Shown in pieces: positions 37,986 through 46,541 of a stretch of 64,000 bases of DNA. The stretch is from Ignavibacteriales bacterium. Lineage in GTDB: Bacteria; Bacteroidota; Ignavibacteria; Ignavibacteriales; Ignavibacteriaceae. The translations under genes were made by a program, and so were the position numbers. Under the pieces are notes generated by a model. That model made no database searches. It saw only the letters and a list, made by a program, of their open reading frames with translations, and was not told the origin of the DNA. Location: positions 3,513,448 through 3,577,447 of the forward strand of contig CP054182.1 of the NCBI GenBank assembly GCA_015709675.1, in the 5' to 3' direction. Numbering within the stretch: position 1 is the first letter of the stretch; the number at the start of each line of letters is the position of its first letter.

Positions 37986-38168
37986 TTAGTAGATTGCCTT
38001 GAATAATTCGGTAAGACCGATATCCACAGCATACGTGAAGACGGAAATAACGAGACAAACCACGATAACAATCGTGGTTGACTCTTTAAGTTCTTCCTGA
38101 GTTGGCCAGGTAACTTTTTTCATTTCCTTAACCACATCATTAACGAAGTTTACAATTTTATCTTTCAT
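37986..38168 (-). CDS. secE: Preprotein translocase subunit SecE
   Basis: 60 aa from the ATG at 38168 (M-K-D-K-I-V-N-F). One transmembrane helix (about 35-55) and the conserved K-K-V-T-W-P-T-Q-E-E-L amphipathic segment. An in-frame start at 38213 would run into tRNA-Trp and is rejected. It clamps SecY. Confidence 0.96.
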   Translation of the reverse strand: MKDKIVNFVNDVVKEMKKVTWPTQEELKESTTIVIVVCLVISVFTYAVDIGLTELFKAIY

Positions 38169-38186
38169 AGCGTCTTTCGATACTTG

Positions 38187-38259
38187 CACGGCAGGAGGGA
38201 CTCGAACCCCCAACCTGCGGTTTTGGAGACCGCTGCTCTACCAATTGAGCCACTGCCGT
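38187..38259 (-). tRNA. tRNA-Trp (CCA)
   Basis: Cloverleaf with acceptor ACGGCAG/CTGCCGT, anticodon loop CTCCAAA (anticodon CCA, reading UGG) and discriminator G. The 3' CCA is not encoded. It lies between rpmG and secE on the same strand, as in many bacterial secE operons. Confidence 0.97.
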
Positions 38260-38270
38260 ATGGGTATAAA

Positions 38271-38420
38271 TTATTTTGTCTCTTTATGAATGACATGCTT
38301 CTTGCACCAGCGGCAGTACTTTTTGTGCTCTACGCGCTGGGGATGCGTTCTTTTGTTCTTTGTCGTGGAATAATTCCTTCTTTTGCACTCGGTGCATTCT
38401 AAGGTGATTATTTCTCTCAT
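38271..38420 (-). CDS. rpmG: 50S ribosomal protein L33
   Basis: 49 aa from the ATG at 38420 (M-R-E-I-I-T-L-E-C). Zinc ligands C9, C12, C36 and C39 show the zinc-binding form. A longer frame reaches 38513 but its first 31 codons lie partly in tRNA-Thr, so they are not coding. Situated between tRNA-Thr and tRNA-Trp. Confidence 0.97.
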   Translation of the reverse strand: MREIITLECTECKRRNYSTTKNKRTHPQRVEHKKYCRWCKKHVIHKETK

Positions 38421-38455
38421 CGGAAGTATCCTGTTGTATAAAAAGTAGTAATGAG

Positions 38456-38528
38456 AGCTGACGACCGGGATTGAACCGGTGACCTCATCCTTACCAAGGA
38501 TGTGCTCTACCAACTGAGCTACGTCAGC
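38456..38528 (-). tRNA. tRNA-Thr (GGU)
   Basis: Acceptor GCTGACG/CGTCAGC, anticodon loop TTGGTAA (anticodon GGT, reading ACC), T loop TTCAATC. CCA is not encoded. Third in the tRNA-Tyr, tRNA-Gly, tRNA-Thr series. Confidence 0.96.
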
Positions 38529-38544
38529 TTATGGAATAAGGTTG

Positions 38545-38617
38545 AGCGAGAGACGGGACTCGAACCCGCGACCAACAGCTTGGAAGGCTGTGACTCTACC
38601 AACTGAGTTACTCTCGC
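38545..38617 (-). tRNA. tRNA-Gly (UCC)
   Basis: Acceptor GCGAGAG/CTCTCGC, anticodon loop CTTCCAA (anticodon TCC, reading GGA), T loop TTCGAGT. CCA is not encoded. Confidence 0.96.
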
Positions 38618-38650
38618 GTCTCTGAAAAAGCTATCTCCACAAGAAAATAA

Positions 38651-38681
38651 AAGGTTAATCTGAGAATCAAATTAACCTTTT
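38651..38681 (-). terminator. Hairpin between tRNA-Tyr and tRNA-Gly, terminator-like
   Basis: Arms AAGGTTAAT/ATTAACCTT with an 11-nt loop, followed on the minus strand by TTATTTTC. The stem is AT-rich. It may act as a weak terminator after tRNA-Tyr or simply as a processing structure in the tRNA precursor. Confidence 0.4.
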
Positions 38682-38688
38682 CTCTAAG

Positions 38689-38772
38689 TGGGCGGCGAGG
38701 GATTCGAACCCCCAAAGGCGTCAGCCAACGGATTTACAGTCCGCCCCGGCTCTCCAACTCCGGCGTCCGCCC
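38689..38772 (-). tRNA. tRNA-Tyr (GUA)
   Basis: 84 nt with the long variable arm of a class II tRNA. Anticodon GTA within CTGTAAA; acceptor GGGCGGA/GCCGCCC (last pair mismatched), discriminator A, T loop TTCGAAT. CCA is not encoded. First gene after the main promoter. Confidence 0.95.
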
Positions 38773-38789
38773 AGATTTTTTCAGAACAA

Positions 38790-38820
38790 CAAAATTAGGG
38801 GAAAAATTTTTAAAATGCAA
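38790..38820 (-). promoter_or_regulatory. Main promoter of the tRNA-sec-nus-ribosomal locus
   Basis: On the minus strand TTG (38818-38820), a 20-nt AT-rich spacer and TAATTTTG (38790-38797) match the Bacteroidota consensus TTG-N19/21-TAnnTTTG exactly. It lies 18 nt before the 5' end of tRNA-Tyr. Confidence 0.8.
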
Positions 38821-38917
38821 CCTTTCTGCAAAAATAAAATTCCCTTTTCTGAATTTTCCCCCGTTTTTTTTAATCTATCTGTGAAGATACGTGGAATTTG
38901 TGGCTCCATCTCCCCAT

Positions 38918-39691
38918 TTAGTAACGGAAATGCTTAATTGACTCTCCCCTCCCCACAATATCCGTCATCGCATCAATCCCCAGACTCAGATGCACATCAG
39001 CCCACTCCTGTGTGACTTTGTTGTCTGACTCTTCCGTTTTTACCCCGTCAGGAGTAATCGGCACATCAGAAACCAGCAAAAGAGCACCACGGGCAATGGA
39101 ATTATAATGCCCGACAATAAAGAGCGTTGCGGTTTCCATATCAATGGCAATGCAAGTGAGCTGCTGCAGCTTCTGACGGAATGCATCATCATGCTCCCAC
39201 AGACGCCTGTTCGTGGAATAAATTACGCCTGTGCGGTACTCAAAACCCTTCTCAATTATCTTTTCCGAAACGAATTTATGCAGTTTGAACGAAGGCAGAG
39301 CGGGAACCTCCGGCGGGAAATAATCCCCGCTGGTCCCTTCACCGCGTATTGCAGCTATCGGAAGTATAAAATGCCCAATTTCACTTGAGCGCTTCAGACC
39401 CCCGCATTTACCCAGAAAAAGCACTCCTTTAGGCTGTCGTGCAATTAGAATATCCATAATGGTTGCCGCATTGGCCGAACCGATTCCGAAATTAATGAGC
39501 GTGAGACCGGCACTATTGGTCGCGCAGGGCATTGGGCGGCCGATTCCCTGAACATCACATTTAAATTTCTCTGCGAATTTATTAAGATAGTTCTGAAAAT
39601 TGGTCAGAAGAATATAATCACCAAAGCCGTCAATGGGCATTCCGGTATAGCGCGGCAGCCAGTTTTTAGCTATTTCAAGGCGGTCAATCAT
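38918..39691 (-). CDS. amn: AMP nucleosidase, short form
   Basis: 257 aa of the PNP/UDP nucleoside phosphorylase fold. It hydrolyses AMP to adenine and ribose 5-phosphate in purine turnover. Visible signs are G-I-G-S-A-N-A-A-T-I-M-D, the F-L-G-K-C-G-G-L loop, the substrate-binding A-I-D-M-E-T-A-T-L-F and V-S-D-V-P. It corresponds to the short Bacteroidota-type enzyme without the N-terminal regulatory domain of the E. coli protein. Monocistronic, with a -7 element TATATTTG 28 nt before its ATG. Confidence 0.9.
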   Translation of the reverse strand: MIDRLEIAKNWLPRYTGMPIDGFGDYILLTNFQNYLNKFAEKFKCDVQGIGRPMPCATNSAGLTLINFGIGSANAATIMDILIARQPKGVLFLGKCGGLKRSSEIGHFILPIAAIRGEGTSGDYFPPEVPALPSFKLHKFVSEKIIEKGFEYRTGVIYSTNRRLWEHDDAFRQKLQQLTCIAIDMETATLFIVGHYNSIARGALLLVSDVPITPDGVKTEESDNKVTQEWADVHLSLGIDAMTDIVGRGESIKHFRY

Positions 39692-39719
39692 GGAAAAATT
39701 CTTTGTTATTCAATAAAAA

Positions 39720-39727
39720 CAAATATA
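39720..39727 (-). promoter_or_regulatory. -7 promoter element of amn
   Basis: TATATTTG on the minus strand, an exact TAnnTTTG match 28 nt before the amn ATG. A -33 TTG is not present at the ideal distance. Confidence 0.55.
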
Positions 39728-39867
39728 GAAAAGAATTATGAAGTTTGAATTATGAAGTATGAATTTATGTGAGATTGATAGAACGGTGCTGCAAATTCTT
39801 GATATTTGTCAAAGACAAAAAAATCAGATGCCTTTTCCTGGTCTTTCCTGAATACTCAATAGCAGCA

Positions 39868-39902
39868 GTCCTTTTTGTCCTTTCTGTCCTCATTGTCCTT
39901 AG
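39868..39902. repeat. Short tandem repeat of TGTCCTTT type
   Basis: Four imperfect copies of TGTCCTTT/TGTCCTCA in the gap 39692-40002. The rest of this gap holds the amn promoter and the terminator of the next gene; no coding sequence was seen. Confidence 0.6.
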
Positions 39903-39924
39903 AAAAAAACCGGTTTAATCAAAA

Positions 39925-39961
39925 CAAAAAAGCCCCGCCTGACTAACTCAGACGGGGCTTT
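39925..39961 (-). terminator. Terminator of the Asp-box/T9SS protein gene
   Basis: Stem AAGCCCCGTCTGA/TCAGGCGGGGCTT with loop GTTAG (one G-T pair), followed on the minus strand by TTTTGTTTTG. Confidence 0.9.
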
Positions 39962-40002
39962 GTATTAAGTAGCTTTAGAAACTGCCGGGGGCAGCCTCAG
40001 AA

Positions 40003-42513
40003 TTACTTTATGAACATCATCTTCTTTGTTGAAGTGAACTCACCTGCTTTGATAGTATAGAAATACATACCTGAAGCAAGGTTGCTTGCATCAAAGTTGA
40101 GTGAATAGTATCCTGCATCCTGACGTGCATTAACCAGTGTTGCAACTTCGGTACCGGTAATGTCATATATCTTCAGTGATACAACTGCTGCTGCAGGTAT
40201 TCTGTAAGAAATGGTTGTAGCCGGGTTGAACGGGTTAGGATAGTTCTGATTGAGTGCAAAGGTAATCGGGGTGCCGACTTCTACTTCAACTGTATTGGAA
40301 TAATCATACGCTCCGTCATAATCAATCTGTTTCAGACGGTATGTATAATTACCATCTTTCAGACCTTTATCAGAGAAGGAATATTCATGAATTCTGGTTG
40401 AAGTACCGTTGCCTGAAACATAACCAATCTTTGACCAGCTGCCTGAAGCATCTTTTCTTTCGATTTCGAAGCCGCGGTTATTCAGCTCTGTAACAGTTTT
40501 CCATGAGAGATTTACATCATTTCCGGTAACAGTTGCTGAGAAAGCAGCCAGTTCAACAGGAACAATGCTGATGGTGTTTTTCAGAATAGCACCGTTAGTT
40601 CCGGCGGTAAAGAGTGCCCAGGTGTTGGTCTGAGTATCAAATGACCAGTGGGAACCATTAAGAGTAGCAGCGGAAGTATTCTTGTTCATCCAGGTAAGTC
40701 CGCCGTCAACTGTAATAAAATTCACGCCAGTTCCGCCAAAAAGAGCGAGTGTCTGCGGATTAATCATCTCCATTGAGTTGAATGCATATGATCTGGTTGG
40801 AACCGAAATGGTATCCCAGAGGAGACCTCCGTTTGTAGTTTTGTAGAATCTGCCGGACGAACCAACCATATAACCAGTAGAAGTATCAACCATTTTTATA
40901 TCATAAAGGAATCCGCCATGGCCATCAACAGTTGTCTGCAGAGTCCAGGTCGTACCGCCATTGGTGGTTCTGAGAACTCTTGGCTCCCAGGTAAGTGCAT
41001 AACCATCAGTTTCGGTGAGCATGTGCCCGCCGTATATCTGAGCGTTTGATCCAGGAGCAATACCGTGATCCTGACCTGACCATGTAGCACCACCATCTGT
41101 TGTTTTATAAACATAGGTTGTTGATGTGTTAGGAGTACTAACAAACACCCATCCGGTATTTGCATTCACAAAATCAATTTTTCTGAAGGTAAGACCTGCC
41201 GGGAACCCGCCGGTCGTAACAGAATCCCATGAAGCACCGCCGTTTGTGGTTTTGTAAACAGCACTGTTTGTGCCGCTGATAAATCCGGTGTTTGCATCAA
41301 TCATATCAATTGACCAGAAGGATGCTGTTGATGTGGTTGAGAAAGGAACGATTGACCAGGTGCTGCCGCCGTCGGTTGAACGGGCAATCTGATCAAAAGA
41401 TGAACCTGCAACGGTAGGTGCACCAACTGCAATCACGGTTCCTGTCGGGCTTGAACTCCAGATGTCATACCATGTGCCCGGCTTGCCAAGGGCAGTATGA
41501 GCAACTGGTGTACCGGCAGAACCTAATTTTGACTGAATAAGCCCAAAACTTCCGACAGATACTAATGAATCACCTGTTGGTGAAAAAGCTGTAGCATAAT
41601 AGGTGCTGGTCCACGGCTGGGTCGGATTCAGAACTGAAATCGCGGTCCACGTGGTGCCATCGTCTGTTGATTTGAAGATATCGAAACTGTTGCCGGTTAC
41701 AAACCATGCACCATTCACGTAATCAATATCCCATACGGTGGTGCTTGCGGTAATTCCTGTGCTTTTAAGTGTCCAGGTTGCGCCGAGATCGGTCGAAAAT
41801 CTGACCTGAGGTACCGTTGAAACTGAAGTACCACCCACCATTACATTATTGCCGTTAACAGCAATTTTATAAACAGTGTAAGAAGCACCGGTTCCTACAT
41901 TCGTCCAGGTTGCACCTGCATCTGTTGATCTTCTTACGTTGCCTGCAGAAGTTGCAAGCATGATAGTATTTCCGTCATCTGAAGCCCATACATCGTTCAT
42001 GGTAGTGGTAACACCCGTTGGAACGTCCACCCAATTGTTTCCGCCGTCGGTGGTCTTCATAAGAGTGCCGGAACTTCCTGCAACATAACCGGTAGTGGAG
42101 GAGGTGAAATGTAGCTGATAAAAGGTCCTGGAGGTAAGTGCCGGGTTTGATGCAACTTCCTGCCAGGTATCGCCGCCGTCGGTGGTCTTAAGAATGCCGC
42201 CGGTTGAACCGCAAAGAATGCCGTTCTGCTCATCAAAGAAATGAAAATCAAAGGCATTTGAAGTCTGGCCAGAGGTGGCAAAAGGCCTTCCTGCCTGATG
42301 ATGGAATGACCAGGTAGCACCGCCATCGGTGGTTTTCATGAAGGTACCTGCTGCACCGAGTGCATACCACTTAGTAGGGCTAAATGCATGAACAGCTCTT
42401 AACTGGCTGCCCTGCGGGTTTGGGTGGAGCCATTTCCAGTCGGAACCGGTCTGAGCATTAAGCAGGCCTGTAACAGAAAAGGCAAAGAATAGAACAAGTA
42501 AGAAATTTCTCAA
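40003..42513 (-). CDS. Secreted Asp-box (BNR/YCF48-like) beta-propeller protein with T9SS sorting domain
   Basis: 836 aa. A signal peptide (about 1-20) is followed by about twelve Asp-box repeats of the form S/T-T-D-G-G-x-T-W spread over residues 35-640, which indicate one or more beta-propellers like photosystem assembly factor YCF48 or sialidase-type folds. An Ig/Fn3-like segment (about 660-740) precedes a C-terminal type IX secretion sorting domain ([10 protein letters not shown], final S-T-K-K-M-M-F-I-K). It is therefore probably exported and cell-surface attached. Function beyond binding or scaffolding is unknown; the repeats do not imply glycosidase activity. The start is TTG at 42513 with AGAGG upstream. 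Confidence 0.88.
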   Translation of the reverse strand: MRNFLLVLFFAFSVTGLLNAQTGSDWKWLHPNPQGSQLRAVHAFSPTKWYALGAAGTFMKTTDGGATWSFHHQAGRPFATSGQTSNAFDFHFFDEQNGILCGSTGGILKTTDGGDTWQEVASNPALTSRTFYQLHFTSSTTGYVAGSSGTLMKTTDGGNNWVDVPTGVTTTMNDVWASDDGNTIMLATSAGNVRRSTDAGATWTNVGTGASYTVYKIAVNGNNVMVGGTSVSTVPQVRFSTDLGATWTLKSTGITASTTVWDIDYVNGAWFVTGNSFDIFKSTDDGTTWTAISVLNPTQPWTSTYYATAFSPTGDSLVSVGSFGLIQSKLGSAGTPVAHTALGKPGTWYDIWSSSPTGTVIAVGAPTVAGSSFDQIARSTDGGSTWSIVPFSTTSTASFWSIDMIDANTGFISGTNSAVYKTTNGGASWDSVTTGGFPAGLTFRKIDFVNANTGWVFVSTPNTSTTYVYKTTDGGATWSGQDHGIAPGSNAQIYGGHMLTETDGYALTWEPRVLRTTNGGTTWTLQTTVDGHGGFLYDIKMVDTSTGYMVGSSGRFYKTTNGGLLWDTISVPTRSYAFNSMEMINPQTLALFGGTGVNFITVDGGLTWMNKNTSAATLNGSHWSFDTQTNTWALFTAGTNGAILKNTISIVPVELAAFSATVTGNDVNLSWKTVTELNNRGFEIERKDASGSWSKIGYVSGNGTSTRIHEYSFSDKGLKDGNYTYRLKQIDYDGAYDYSNTVEVEVGTPITFALNQNYPNPFNPATTISYRIPAAAVVSLKIYDITGTEVATLVNARQDAGYYSLNFDASNLASGMYFYTIKAGEFTSTKKMMFIK

Positions 42514-42700
42514 TGAGAACCTCTCGTTGATTTGTTAATGAATAGACTATAGTAAAGAATGAACTGACAGAACTACACACGTGTAAAGCACGAAAAACCA
42601 GAAAAACCCGATTTTCCGCACGGAAGCTAAACAATCTTTGTTTTTTACACAACAGGAAATTTTTAGGGGAATGCTATTTTTGACGGATAAATGCCATTTT

Positions 42701-42830
42701 TACCCGGTTAGCTGGCAGTTCGGAAATTCACTGCCAATTCCGGATGTGTTTTGGTCCCCTCCCCCAGCCGCTGAGGAGTTTGGATGAATCGCGAAATTTG
42801 CGCTGAGATACAACCCTCGTTAACCGGGTA
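42701..42830. repeat. Inverted repeat TACCCGGTTA/TAACCGGGTA in the intergenic region
   Basis: Two perfect 10-bp arms at 42701-42710 and 42821-42830. They lie in the 850-nt non-coding gap 42514-43363, which carries several repeat types but no supported gene. Confidence 0.45.
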
Positions 42831-42881
42831 ATTGATGCCCCTTTTTTGAGATATTAAAGTTCTTCCCTGAGACAATGCAAA

Positions 42882-43094
42882 ATGCAGGATGGGTTTCCTA
42901 GAATCCGCTCAGAAACCGGGGCCTATTGTTTTCCGTAGAGACGATGCAATCGCCACGATAAATTATTATAGACAATATATTACTGCGATTGCGTCGTCTT
43001 ATTGCGTATCTGTGTTTTTAAACCACCAACTGTTCTACCTGAAACGTTACAAATCCAGAATGGGTTTCCTCGACTCCGCTCGGAAACCGGGGCC
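42882..43094. repeat. Direct repeat pair with internal GGTTTCC/GGAAACC palindrome
   Basis: Two copies of a 42-43 bp unit at 42882-42923 and 43052-43094, about four fifths identical. Each has the arms GGTTTCC and GGAAACC (first copy with small changes) around an ACTCCGCTC-like loop and ends in GGGGCC(T). Reading through both gives a spurious ORF with a duplicated M-G-F-L-x-S-A motif. Confidence 0.75.
42938..42999. repeat. GAGACGATGCAATCG palindromic element, copy 1
   Basis: The left arm GAGACGATGCAATCGC pairs with the right arm GCGATTGCGTCGTCT about 30 nt away. Same terminal sequence as copy 2 at 43191 but a different centre. Related GTAGAGACG-type palindromes are widespread in Bacteroidota intergenic regions. 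Confidence 0.7.
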
Positions 43095-43144
43095 TTGGAA
43101 ATTTTCTTTTGATATGTCGCACGTTCAGGAATTCACCGTTATTT

Positions 43145-43247
43145 AAACACCCGGTTGGTATTTGGATAAGAGGTCTGCTCGTTCTTGCCTGAGACGACGC
43201 AAATGCAGAAGATCTCCATTAGCGAAACACCCGGTTGGCATTTGCAT
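43145..43247. repeat. Direct repeat AAACACCCGGTTGG
   Basis: Two copies of a 23-bp unit (AAACACCCGGTTGG followed by a variable TRTTTGSAT-like end) at 43145-43167 and 43225-43247, differing at two or three positions. The second copy overlaps the palindromic element at 43191-43253. Confidence 0.65.
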
Positions 43248-43253
43248 CGTCTC
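43191..43253. repeat. GAGACGACGCAAATGC palindromic element, copy 2
   Basis: The left arm GAGACGACGCAAATGC (43191-43206) pairs with the right arm GCATTTGCATCGTCTC (43238-43253), one mismatch. The centre differs from copy 1. Confidence 0.7.
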
Positions 43254-43363
43254 TACGGAGATATATATCCATTGCTTGCATGAAAACCCCTTATGTTATT
43301 GCCCCGGATCAATGTTCCATCTGATGGAATTATAAAATTAATTCACAATTCACAATTATAATA

Positions 43364-44902
43364 TCATCGCTTCCACAACTCCCTGTCAAGCGAACGGTAC
43401 TGGATCGCTTCGCTGATATGCTGTGCCTGAATCTGTTCTGAATCACTCAGGTCGGCTATGGTACGGGCGACTTTAAGAATGCGGTCATAGGCACGGGCGG
43501 AAAATCCAAGGCGCGTCATTGCCATCTTGAGCAGTTCATTGCCGGAGCCGTCAAGTTTGCAATAGGTGCGGACCTCCTTGCTTCCCATATCCGCGTTGTT
43601 ATATATATGGGGCTGATCCTTAAACCGGGCATACTGCCTCATACGGCTTTTTATCACCCGCTTCCGTATATCAGCAGATGGCTCGCCACCGGCCTCTGAA
43701 GATAGTTCTTTATACTTAACAGCCGGCACTTCAATATGTATATCAATCCTGTCCAGAAGCGGGCCGGAGATGCGTGACATATATTTCTGAATCTGCGGCG
43801 GAATGCAGGTGCAGTCGCGGCCCGGATCGGTGTAAAATCCGCATGGGCACGGGTTCATGGCAGCGGCAAGCATAAAGTTTGCGGGGAACTCCAGGGACAT
43901 TTTTGATCTGCTCACCGTAACACGCGAATCTTCAAGCGGCTGGCGCATTACCTCAAGAACATTCTTCTTAAACTCCGGCAGCTCATCAAGGAACAGCACA
44001 CCATGATGCGCATAGGAAACCTCTCCAGGACGAGGAAATGATCCGCCGCCGACTAATGCGGCATCAGAGACCGTATGATGCGGGCTGCGGAAGGGCCGTT
44101 CGGTTATAAGCGCCTGATCTGATGGTAGGATTCCCGCAACGGAATGAATCTTGGTTGTTTCCAATGCTTCTTCAAAACTGAGAGGAGGAAGAATGGTCGG
44201 GATCCGTTTTGCAAGCATAGTTTTGCCTGAACCGGGAGGGCCGATCATCAGGATGTTATGTCCCCCGGCCGCGGCAACTTCAAGCGCGCGCTTTACATTT
44301 TCCTGCCCCTTCACATCGGCAAAGTCAAGATGATAATGATTAACTTTGGAGAATATCTCTTCGCGGGATGTATATACCGGCTCGGCGGTTACTTCATCAT
44401 TCAGAAAGGCAATCACATCAGCAAGCTGCTGAAAACCGTACACACTGATTCCGTCAACAATGGATGCTTCTTTTACCGAATCAGCCGGGAGTATCAGCCG
44501 TTTCATCCCCTGCTTTTTTGCCTCCACGGCTACAGGCAGTGCACCTTTAACCGAGCGGAGTTTGCCATCCAGAGCAAGTTCGCCCAGAAATACAGTATCC
44601 TCAAGCATGGCCGGACTGATTTTTTCATTTGCGGCGAGTATTCCGATCGCGATGGGAAGATCAAACGAGCTCCCCTCTTTCTTAATATCTGCCGGTGCAA
44701 GATTCACCGTGAATTTGCGCGGGGGAAATTCAAATCCGCTGTTCTTAATGGCGGCTGAAACCCGCTCACGGCTTTCTTTGATAGCATTATCGGGGAGCCC
44801 TACAATGAGGAACGAAGGGAGTTTCTGTTCGGCGCTGGTTTCAACTTCTACGATATATGCGTCAATGCCGTAGGTTGCGCTTGAGAGTACTTTGGATAAC
44901 AC
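43364..44902 (-). CDS. YifB/ComM-family Mg-chelatase-like AAA+ ATPase
   Basis: 512 aa. The N-terminal Lon-protease-like ChlI domain (about 1-170) is followed by an AAA+ module with Walker A G-P-P-G-S-G-K-T (221-228) and Walker B V-L-F-L-D-E-L-P-E (302-310), then a C-terminal Mg-chelatase domain with a Cys cluster C-P-C-G-F-Y-T-D-P-G-R-D-C-T-C near 365. ComM, the studied member, is a hexameric helicase that extends branch migration during natural transformation; the role here is inferred. The start is GTG at 44902 with GGGG upstream. It is separated from nuoI by a terminator. Confidence 0.93.
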   Translation of the reverse strand: MLSKVLSSATYGIDAYIVEVETSAEQKLPSFLIVGLPDNAIKESRERVSAAIKNSGFEFPPRKFTVNLAPADIKKEGSSFDLPIAIGILAANEKISPAMLEDTVFLGELALDGKLRSVKGALPVAVEAKKQGMKRLILPADSVKEASIVDGISVYGFQQLADVIAFLNDEVTAEPVYTSREEIFSKVNHYHLDFADVKGQENVKRALEVAAAGGHNILMIGPPGSGKTMLAKRIPTILPPLSFEEALETTKIHSVAGILPSDQALITERPFRSPHHTVSDAALVGGGSFPRPGEVSYAHHGVLFLDELPEFKKNVLEVMRQPLEDSRVTVSRSKMSLEFPANFMLAAAMNPCPCGFYTDPGRDCTCIPPQIQKYMSRISGPLLDRIDIHIEVPAVKYKELSSEAGGEPSADIRKRVIKSRMRQYARFKDQPHIYNNADMGSKEVRTYCKLDGSGNELLKMAMTRLGFSARAYDRILKVARTIADLSDSEQIQAQHISEAIQYRSLDRELWKR

Positions 44903-44936
44903 TGGGTATATATCCCCTTTCCGGCTTCTTTAAAAT

Positions 44937-44976
44937 AAAAAAGGTGTTTACTTACCTTGAGGAGAAGCAAACACCT
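44937..44976 (-). terminator. Terminator of the nuoG-nuoH-nuoI operon
   Basis: Stem AGGTGTTTGCTT / AAGTAAACACCT with an internal loop, followed on the minus strand by TTTTTTATTTTA. It lies 17 nt after the nuoI stop. Confidence 0.85.
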
Positions 44977-44993
44977 GTTTCATTAATTACAGA

Positions 44994-45488
44994 TTATTTA
45001 TGAGAGCGGAGGAAGTCAATCCTGTCCTGAAGCTGTGCAACGGGAATCAGGAGTTTATCCTTGCCGTAGATTGCGTCTTCACGGTTGTGGAAGACCATTT
45101 CATAATCTTTGCTCATTACAATTGCTTCTTCCGGACAGACTTCCTCGCAGAAGCCGCAGAAGATGCAGCGGAGCATATTGATTTCAAACTTTTCAGGATA
45201 CCGTTCTTTTTCACGGTCCGTTTCACCTGCCTGCACTTCAATTGCAAGCGCGGGACAGACGCGTGAACAGAGTCCGCAAGCCACACAGCGCTCTTCACCG
45301 CCTGCTTCCTCTACAAGCACAGGGCGGCCGCGGTACGATGACGGCGGTTCGAATTTCACTTCAGGATACTCCATCGTAAACTTCGGCTTAAACATCGTCT
45401 TCAGTGTAAGAGCAAGACCCTTAACAATTTCGGGTATATATGCTTTCTGCCATACGGTCAGGTCTTTTATTCTTTTCTTCTCAGCCAT
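44994..45488 (-). CDS. nuoI: NADH-quinone oxidoreductase subunit I
   Basis: 164 aa from the ATG at 45488 (M-A-E-K-K-R-I-K-D). Two 4Fe-4S motifs: C68-x2-C71-x2-C74-x3-C78 and C108-x2-C111-x2-C114-x3-C118. These carry clusters N6a and N6b of complex I at the membrane arm junction. A longer frame begins at 45536 but overlaps nuoH. Last gene of its operon. Confidence 0.97.
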   Translation of the reverse strand: MAEKKRIKDLTVWQKAYIPEIVKGLALTLKTMFKPKFTMEYPEVKFEPPSSYRGRPVLVEEAGGEERCVACGLCSRVCPALAIEVQAGETDREKERYPEKFEINMLRCIFCGFCEEVCPEEAIVMSKDYEMVFHNREDAIYGKDKLLIPVAQLQDRIDFLRSHK

Positions 45489-45502
45489 AGTATCTCCGTG
45501 GT

Positions 45503-46528
45503 CTAATTCATAATCATTGCAAGAATAGCCGCCCACACCAGGTTAAGCAGCGAGAGAGGGAACATCACTTTCCATCCTAAGTCCATCAGCTGGTCATATC
45601 TGAATCTCGGAATGCTCCAGCGAACCCAGATAAAGAAGAAGAGCAGAGCTCCGATTTTAACAAAGAATGCTGCTATCTGAATGCCTGTCTGCACTCCCGT
45701 TGATAGTCCGAGCGTCTCTATATACGGCACCTGCCATCCGCCAAGATAGAGCATAACAATCATTGCTGCTGCAATAATCATGTTTGCATACTCAGCCAGG
45801 AAGAAGCCCGCAAATTTCATGCTGCTGTATTCGGTGTGATATCCTCCGACCAGTTCCGGCTCTGCCTCAGGCAGGTCAAACGGAAGGCGGTTGGTTTCAG
45901 CAAATGCCGCGGTTACAAAAGTGAGGAATCCGATCGGCTGGAGAATTGCGTTCCACATCCATCCGCTCTGCGAAGCAATAATATCAGCCGGACGAAGCGA
46001 CTCAGCAAAAATGAGCACGCCGGCTACAGAGAAGCCCATGGAGATTTCATACGAAATCATCTGCGCTGAAGAACGCACACCGCCAAGCAGCGAATATTTA
46101 CTTCCTGATGACCAGCCGGAAAACGTGATCGCGTATACACCGAGTGAAGTTAACGCAAGGACTAAAAGAACGCCTGAATTAACATCCACAACAGCAAGAT
46201 TAATGGTTCTGCCAAAGAGTTCAACCGGCGGCCCAATAGGTATCACTGCATAGGTGGTAAACGCCACAAAAAGCGCAAGCATCGGCGCCAGGGTGTGCAG
46301 CGGCTTATTTGCGGCAGTGGGAACGATATCTTCCTTAAAAAGAAGCTTGAATACATCAGCAAAGGGCTGAAAAATACCGGCCGGACCTACCCGGTTCGGA
46401 CCGATACGGTTCTGCGCCCATGCGCTTATCTTTCTTTCGAAATATACCGAGTATGATACCGTAAGCAGCATCAGTGTAACGATTATCAGAATTTTTACCA
46501 GAGGAATAAGAATCAGATCTATAAGCAT
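45503..46528 (-). CDS. nuoH: NADH-quinone oxidoreductase subunit H
   Basis: 341 aa, multi-spanning membrane subunit that forms much of the quinone pocket and the first part of the proton path. [19 protein letters not shown], the E[18 protein letters not shown] segment and G-G-W are typical. Fourteen bases after nuoG. Confidence 0.97.
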   Translation of the reverse strand: MLIDLILIPLVKILIIVTLMLLTVSYSVYFERKISAWAQNRIGPNRVGPAGIFQPFADVFKLLFKEDIVPTAANKPLHTLAPMLALFVAFTTYAVIPIGPPVELFGRTINLAVVDVNSGVLLVLALTSLGVYAITFSGWSSGSKYSLLGGVRSSAQMISYEISMGFSVAGVLIFAESLRPADIIASQSGWMWNAILQPIGFLTFVTAAFAETNRLPFDLPEAEPELVGGYHTEYSSMKFAGFFLAEYANMIIAAAMIVMLYLGGWQVPYIETLGLSTGVQTGIQIAAFFVKIGALLFFFIWVRWSIPRFRYDQLMDLGWKVMFPLSLLNLVWAAILAMIMN

Positions 46529-46541
46529 ATATACTTACTCC

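Noticed and set aside
38169-38213. N-terminal extension of secE
   Set aside because: It overlaps tRNA-Trp and the conserved SecE begins at 38168.
38421-38513. N-terminal extension of rpmG (L33)
   Set aside because: The extension runs through tRNA-Thr; the family protein starts at the ATG 38420.
42889-43146. 85-aa plus-strand ORF with duplicated M-G-F-L-x-S-A motif
   Set aside because: It is produced by reading through the two direct repeat copies; there is no ribosome-binding site or similarity to a known protein.
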